Of a DNA stretch of 64,000 bases, positions 59,839 through 64,000 are shown piece by piece (the first letter of the stretch is position 1; every line of letters starts with the position of its first letter). Location of the stretch: contig NZ_FXZC01000001.1 of assembly GCF_900169275.1 (NCBI RefSeq), forward strand, positions 372,001 to 436,000, read 5' to 3'. Below the pieces are notes generated by a model, which did not search any database, was not told the DNA's origin, and worked only from the letters and a program-made list of their open reading frames with translations. This DNA comes from Brevibacterium casei CIP 102111 (lineage in GTDB: Bacteria > Actinomycetota > Actinomycetes > Actinomycetales > Brevibacteriaceae). The position numbers and the translations under genes were made by a program.

Positions 59839-61554
59839 ATGCCCACCGTCGCCAGGAACATCGTCGACACGCTCGTCGCGAGCGGGGTCAAGCGAGTCTA
59901 TGGGATCCCCGGGGACTCGCTCAACGGATTCACCGACGCCCTGCGGGTCAACCCCGAACTCGAATGGGTCCACGTCCGCCACGAAGAGGGCGCGGCATTC
60001 GCTGCCAGCGGTGAAGCGGCGCTGACCGGCGAGCTCGCCGTGTGCGCCGGCAGCTGCGGACCCGGCAACCTCCACCTCATCAACGGCCTCTACGACGCCC
60101 AGCGCTCCCGGGTGCCAGTGCTCGCGATCGCCGCGCACATCCCCAGCGAGGAGATCGGGTCGAACTACTTCCAGGAGACCCACCCGACGGAGATCTTCCG
60201 GGAGTGCAGCGTCTACGCCGAGCACGTCGCCCACCCCTCGCAGATGCCCCGCCTCCTGCGCATCGCGATGCGCGAGGCGATCGAGAAGCGCGGCGTGGCC
60301 GTGCTCGTCATCCCCGGCGACGTCGGTCTCGCCGACATCGACGCCGAGGCGGAGGAGATCTCCTTCTATCCCTCCCGCGTCATCCCGGCTGAGACCCTCA
60401 TCGAGGACGCCGCGGCAGCGCTGAACAGCAGCAGGAAGGTGACGATCCTCGCCGGTGCCGGCACCGAGGGCGCCCATCCCGAACTCATCGCTATCGCCGA
60501 CGCCCTTCAGGCTCCGATCGTCCATTCGATGCGGGGCAAGGAGTTCGTCGAGTACGACAACCCCTTCGACGTCGGCATGACCGGCCTGCTCGGGTTCTCC
60601 TCGGGCTACCATGCGCTGAAATCGTGCGACACCCTCCTCATGCTCGGCACCGACCTGCCCTATCAGCAGTTCTATCCCGACGAGGCGACCGTCATCCAGG
60701 TCGATGTGCGCGGATCCCAGATCGGCAAGCGGACGAAGGTCGACATCGCGCTGACCGGCACCGTCGCCGATACGGTCAACGCCCTGCTCCCGCTCATCCG
60801 GACCGGACGCAGCAGCTCGTTCCTCAAGACCGCGACGAAGCACTACGCGAAGACCCGCAAGGAGCTCGATGAGCTCGCGACCCCGTCGAAGCGGACCATC
60901 CACCCGCAGTACCTGACGAAGCTCATCGATGAGGCGGCCACCGACGACGCGGTCTTCATCCCCGATGTCGGCTCACCAGTCGTATGGGCGGCGCGGTACC
61001 TGACGATGAACGGCAGGCGCCGCCTCATCGGCTCCTTCAGCCACGGGTCGATGGCCAACGCCCTGTCCCAGAGCGTCGGAGCGCAGGCCGCCTATCCGGG
61101 CCGTCAGGTCATCGCGCTCGCCGGCGACGGTGGGCTCGCGATGCTGCTCGGCGAACTCATCACACTCACCCAGAACGACCTGCCCGTCAAGGTCGTCGTC
61201 TACAACAACTCCTCGCTCAACTTCGTCGAACTCGAGATGAAGGCCGCCGGGTTCGTCACCTTCGGCACCGACCTCGAGAACCCGAACTTCGCGACGATCG
61301 CCGAGGCGGTCGGCATCAAGGGCTACCGCGTCGAGAAGTCGAAGGACCTGCCAGCGGTCGTCACCGAGTTCCTCAACCACGACGGGCCCGCGGTCCTCGA
61401 CGTCACCACCGAGCGCCAGGAGCTCTCGATGCCGCCGTCGATCACCGTCGAGCAGGCCAAGGGCTTCGCGCTCTACGCGATCCGCACCGTGCTCTCGGGC
61501 AAGGGCGACGAGCTCATCGACCTCGCGAGGACCAACGTCCGCCAGCTGTTCTGA
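59839..61554 (+). CDS. poxB: Pyruvate dehydrogenase (quinone) / pyruvate oxidase family
   Basis: Thiamine-diphosphate- and FAD-dependent enzyme, 571 aa, converting pyruvate to acetate and CO2 with electrons passed to membrane quinones in the PoxB/Pqo group. N-terminal Pyr domain: SGVKRVYGIPGDSLNGFTDA with the catalytic Glu in VHVRHEEGAAFAASGEA; central domain AGAGTEGAHPE; C-terminal TDP motif GDGGLAMLLGEL near 430-441 followed by VYNNSSLNF. The end QLSMPPS...LIDLARTNVRQLF resembles Corynebacterium Pqo. AAGGAG lies 5 nt before the ATG. Confidence 0.92.
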   Translation: MPTVARNIVDTLVASGVKRVYGIPGDSLNGFTDALRVNPELEWVHVRHEEGAAFAASGEAALTGELAVCAGSCGPGNLHLINGLYDAQRSRVPVLAIAAHIPSEEIGSNYFQETHPTEIFRECSVYAEHVAHPSQMPRLLRIAMREAIEKRGVAVLVIPGDVGLADIDAEAEEISFYPSRVIPAETLIEDAAAALNSSRKVTILAGAGTEGAHPELIAIADALQAPIVHSMRGKEFVEYDNPFDVGMTGLLGFSSGYHALKSCDTLLMLGTDLPYQQFYPDEATVIQVDVRGSQIGKRTKVDIALTGTVADTVNALLPLIRTGRSSSFLKTATKHYAKTRKELDELATPSKRTIHPQYLTKLIDEAATDDAVFIPDVGSPVVWAARYLTMNGRRRLIGSFSHGSMANALSQSVGAQAAYPGRQVIALAGDGGLAMLLGELITLTQNDLPVKVVVYNNSSLNFVELEMKAAGFVTFGTDLENPNFATIAEAVGIKGYRVEKSKDLPAVVTEFLNHDGPAVLDVTTERQELSMPPSITVEQAKGFALYAIRTVLSGKGDELIDLARTNVRQLF

Positions 61555-61574
61555 GCAGGGGCGAGCGTGGCCTG

Positions 61575-61659
61575 GGTGCGGAGCGCCCGCGAGCCCGCGA
61601 GTCGAGGACGCTGAGTGTCGATTTCTGCGGCACAAATCGACACCGGGCGTCCATAACTC
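61575..61659. repeat. Palindromic intergenic element, copy 3 (diverged right arm)
   Basis: Begins with a 59-bp block (61575-61633) repeated identically at 61730-61788. The left arm AGTCGAGGACGCTGAGTG matches copy 4, but the right arm (from AAATCGACACCGGGCG) has drifted, so the stem is weaker. Just downstream of the oxidoreductase gene. Confidence 0.7.
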
Positions 61660-61729
61660 GGTCGGGCAGCACGTTCGTGGGGGCGTTGCCGTCGCGGAGG
61701 AGAGTCACCTGTGTGCGGGTGGCGCTCCA

Positions 61730-61813
61730 GGTGCGGAGCGCCCGCGAGCCCGCGAGTCGAGGACGCTGAGTGTCGATTTCTGCGGCACGAATCGACACTG
61801 AGCGTCCTCGACT
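61730..61813. repeat. Palindromic intergenic element, copy 4 (best preserved)
   Basis: Arms of 24 nt at 61755-61778 and 61790-61813 pair with a single mismatch around an 11-nt loop. The arms begin AGTCGAGGACGCT and end AGCGTCCTCGACT. This copy defines the family; it lies between the convergent oxidoreductase and ribH genes. Confidence 0.8.
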
Positions 61814-61822
61814 CTGTCTGTT

Positions 61823-61858
61823 CCCCTCGCCGCCTCGCCGCCCCTCGCCGCCTCGCCG
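61823..61858 (+). repeat. 18-bp tandem repeat
   Basis: CCCCTCGCCGCCTCGCCG occurs twice in direct succession (61823-61840, 61841-61858), with a partial third unit at about 61870. Non-coding, close to the ribH stop. Confidence 0.8.
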
Positions 61859-61889
61859 CGGCGCGGACGGCCCCTCGCCGCGCGGGCCC

Positions 61890-62360
61890 TCAGCTCACCG
61901 GATAGTCCTTCAGCGCCGAGGCGGTCGCCAGGGCCGCGGTCATCGCCTCGTGGCCCTTGTCTTCGCGTGAGCCCGGGAGTCCTGCGCGGTCGCGGGCCTG
62001 CTCATCGTTGTCGCAGGTGAGCACGCCGAACCCGACAGGCTTGCCGGAGTCGAGGGCGACGCGGTTGAGGCCGTCGGTGGCGGCCGAGCACACATAGTCG
62101 AAGTGGGGTGTGCCCCCGCGGATGACGACGCCGAGCGCGACGACGGCATCGAAGTGCTTCGCGACCCGGGCCGCGGCGACCGCGAGTTCGAAGCTGCCGG
62201 GCACGCGGATGAGCGTCGTCTGCGCGCCGGCGTCGGCAGCAGCGCGCTCGGCACCTGCGATGAGGCCGTCCATGACCTCGGTGTGCCAGGAGGCGGCGAT
62301 GATCGCGACGGTGAAGTCACCTGCGGTCACGGTGATGTCGGGTGCGCCGGAGTGCGCCAT
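61890..62360 (-). CDS. ribH: 6,7-dimethyl-8-ribityllumazine synthase
   Basis: A 156-aa subunit of the icosahedral or pentameric enzyme that makes lumazine, the penultimate step of riboflavin synthesis. Substrate-site features: [47 protein letters not shown] with the catalytic His, and [22 protein letters not shown] lies 8 nt before the ATG. Last gene of the rib operon (minus strand). Confidence 0.96.
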   Translation of the reverse strand: MAHSGAPDITVTAGDFTVAIIAASWHTEVMDGLIAGAERAAADAGAQTTLIRVPGSFELAVAAARVAKHFDAVVALGVVIRGGTPHFDYVCSAATDGLNRVALDSGKPVGFGVLTCDNDEQARDRAGLPGSREDKGHEAMTAALATASALKDYPVS

Positions 62361-62498
62361 GGGTGAGTCTCCTCTGTGAGTGTGAGTGTGAGTGTGGGTG
62401 TGCGTGTGATGGTCGGGAGGTTCAGCCGGAAGCGTCCGCCTGCCGGTCGCGTCCGCCCGCCTGCCCCGCGCGGTGCGGGGCAGCCCGGGCGGTCGCGT
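62361..62498. other. Spacer between ribBA and ribH with GTGTGA microsatellite
   Basis: A run of hexamers related to GTGTGA (about 62374-62410) lies just upstream of the ribH RBS, followed by GC-rich sequence with GCCCCGCGCGGTGCGGGGC (62462-62480), a small hairpin. Confidence 0.55.
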
Positions 62499-63896
62499 TC
62501 AGCCGGCCAGATGCAGGGTGTGGTGCATCCGCGTCTGCTTCGTCGCGAGGTACTTCGCGTTCTCTGGCCGTGCTGGGATCTCGAGCGGCACAACCTCCTC
62601 GACGGTGATCCCGAGCGCCTCGAGCGCCTGGGTCTTCGTCGGATTGTTCGTGAGCAGGCGGATCCGTGTCAGGCCCATCGCGGTGAGGATCGCTGCCGCC
62701 GCCCGGTAGTCGCGGGCGTCGTCGCTGAGGCCCAGGCGCAGGTTCGCATCGACGGTGTCGAGGCCGGAGTCCTGGAGCGCGTACGCGCGGATCTTGTTGC
62801 TCAGCCCGATCCCGCGCCCCTCGTGTCCGGTGAGATAGACGACGGCGCCGCCCTCTTCAGCGATCGTGCGCATCGCCAGATCGAGCTGCTCCCCGCAGTC
62901 GCAGCGGTGCGAACCGAAGACGTCCCCGGTCATGCACTCCGAATGGACCCGCACAAGGGGAGCCTGATCGTCGCCCAGCTCCGTGTACACGCCGAGGTGG
63001 TCCTGACCGTCGACGGTGAACGCGCGGGCCGTGAAGCTGCCGTACCTCGTCGGCAGCGGCACCTCGTCGGACGCGTCTGCGGCGAGCATCTCCGCGGGCC
63101 GCAGCATGGCCGGGGCCCCGGTGAGGGCGGCGTCCGCGAGCGGAAGATCGTCCGCCGCGCCATCGCTCTCCTTCGCCTCGACCTCGCCGAGGTGGTCGAT
63201 GAGCTGTTCGATCGAGACCATGACGAGCCCGTTCTCGGTCGCGAACTTCCGCAGGGCGTCGAAGCGCATCATCGCCCCGTCGTCGTGGACGACCTCGGCG
63301 ATCATCGACACCGGGCGGGCGCCGGCGAGACGCGCGAACTCGACTCCGGCCTCGGTGTGGCCGGGACGTTCGCGCACACCGCCGTCCTTCGCGATGAGAG
63401 GGAACACGTGACCGGGGCGGGAGATCGTCTCCGGGTCCGGGTCGGCGGCGGCGAGCACTCGCCCGGTGAGCGCCCGCTCCTCGGCGCTGATGCCGGTGGT
63501 CACGCCGACGGCGTCGCAGCTGATCGTGTAGGCCGTGCCCTTGGGATCCTCGTTGTCGGTGACCATGGGCGGCAGGCGCAGCGCCTCGGCGCGGGCAGCG
63601 GTCATCGGTGCGCAGACGACGCCCGAGCTGTGGCGGACGATGAAGCCCATCGTCGCTGAGTCGGCGAACTCGGCGGCGATGATGAGGTCGCCTTCGTTCT
63701 CCCTGTCCTCATCGTCGACGACGACGATCGGACGGCCCGCTGCGATCGCGGCGACCGCCTCGGGGATCGTGTCGAGGAGTCCGGCGCCCGGAGCGCCGCC
63801 TGCGCCCGGAGCGCCCCCGGTGTTTCGCACGCTCCCGGTGCGCGGCGATGGCCCTGCGGCCTGAGCCGCAGCGGTGGTCGGTGAGGTCTCAGTCAT
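62499..63896 (-). CDS. ribBA: Bifunctional 3,4-dihydroxy-2-butanone 4-phosphate synthase / GTP cyclohydrolase II
   Basis: A 465-aa fusion enzyme supplying both precursors of riboflavin. Domain 1 (about 40-250) has [12 protein letters not shown] for metal and ribulose-5-phosphate binding and [16 protein letters not shown]. Domain 2 (about 265-460) has the zinc motif [17 protein letters not shown] and GHEGRGIGL. The first 38 residues are an Ala/Gly/Pro-rich extension. The start lies inside the end of ribE (8-bp overlap), so the two are coupled. Confidence 0.96.
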   Translation of the reverse strand: MTETSPTTAAAQAAGPSPRTGSVRNTGGAPGAGGAPGAGLLDTIPEAVAAIAAGRPIVVVDDEDRENEGDLIIAAEFADSATMGFIVRHSSGVVCAPMTAARAEALRLPPMVTDNEDPKGTAYTISCDAVGVTTGISAEERALTGRVLAAADPDPETISRPGHVFPLIAKDGGVRERPGHTEAGVEFARLAGARPVSMIAEVVHDDGAMMRFDALRKFATENGLVMVSIEQLIDHLGEVEAKESDGAADDLPLADAALTGAPAMLRPAEMLAADASDEVPLPTRYGSFTARAFTVDGQDHLGVYTELGDDQAPLVRVHSECMTGDVFGSHRCDCGEQLDLAMRTIAEEGGAVVYLTGHEGRGIGLSNKIRAYALQDSGLDTVDANLRLGLSDDARDYRAAAAILTAMGLTRIRLLTNNPTKTQALEALGITVEEVVPLEIPARPENAKYLATKQTRMHHTLHLAG

Positions 63897-64000
63897 GATC
63901 GACTCCTCGGTCGGTGGTGGGTGCTGTCGCCGGGGCGAACGAAAGCAGCCGGGCGGTGTACTTGGCGATGACGTCGACCTCGACGTTGACGGGGTCGCCA
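63889..64000 (-). CDS. ribE: Riboflavin synthase alpha chain, C-terminal end (partial)
   Basis: The last 36 residues plus the stop are in the window. [19 protein letters not shown] matches the end of riboflavin synthase, which converts two lumazines to riboflavin. A short tail ([17 protein letters not shown]) follows. TGA at 63891-63889 overlaps the ribBA start by 8 bp. The rest, and any FMN riboswitch of the operon, lie beyond the right edge. Confidence 0.85.
   Translation of the reverse strand, partial: GDPVNVEVDVIAKYTARLLSFAPATAPTTDRGVDHD

Noticed and set aside
61823-61890. Possible CRISPR-like or VNTR array of CCTCGCCG units
   Set aside because: Only two full 18-bp units without unique spacers; simple tandem duplication.

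Overview
The window is high-G+C DNA (about two thirds G+C by eye), with almost every codon ending in G or C, dense operons joined by 4-bp ATGA overlaps, and many genes whose only promoter element is a TANNNT box 6-7 nt before the start codon. Gene content (BCCT and AGCS transporters, quinone-dependent pyruvate dehydrogenase, JetABC/Mks condensin genes, NarL-type two-component systems) points to an actinobacterium of the Micrococcales, possibly Brevibacterium; the genus is an inference. No rRNA, tRNA, CRISPR array, insertion sequence or prophage was recognised.

Layout. 1-3.3 kb: TetR-controlled ABC drug exporter (minus). 3.4-4.3 kb: ArsR-SRPBCC pair. 4.4-7.8 kb: divergent Atg22/UMF1-type MFS transporter and BCCT osmolyte transporter. 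8.2-11.2 kb: class II fructose-bisphosphate aldolase and an AGCS amino-acid:cation symporter, convergent. 11.4-17.3 kb: complete dpp/opp-type ABC importer with a fused double ATPase. 17.4-20 kb: TetR regulator, FMN reductase, short-chain dehydrogenase. 20-27 kb: two NarL-type two-component systems around an SHMT-like PLP enzyme. 27-32 kb: nitronate monooxygenase, acyltransferase-3, a second ArsR-SRPBCC pair, and a cystathionine gamma-synthase/lyase. 32.6-36.4 kb: a third two-component system with a DUF4097 protein. 36.5-44.2 kb: housekeeping and hypothetical genes plus a small lower-G+C HepT/MntA toxin-antitoxin pair. 44.3-49.9 kb: jetABC (mksFEB), a Wadjet/MksBEF SMC-like complex without jetD. 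50-58 kb: second peptide/oligosaccharide-type ABC importer operon with an embedded ROK repressor and a Gfo/Idh/MocA dehydrogenase. 58.2-61.6 kb: organophosphate antiporter-like MFS gene and pyruvate:quinone oxidoreductase. 61.9-64 kb: riboflavin genes ribE(partial)-ribBA-ribH, running off the window.

How it fits together. Most of the window is uptake and sensing: two family-5 ABC importers, amino-acid and osmolyte symporters, three sensor/regulator pairs and several one-component regulators whose operators can be read directly over their promoters. The less ordinary features are the JetD-less Wadjet operon next to a HepT/MntA pair, a dispersed palindromic intergenic element (four copies, all between convergent genes), a ROK repressor whose natural start codon reads ATC, an acyltransferase frame that runs antisense through its neighbour, a PHO-box-like site in front of the organophosphate transporter, and an over-represented octamer CCTCGGCG that clusters in spacers.
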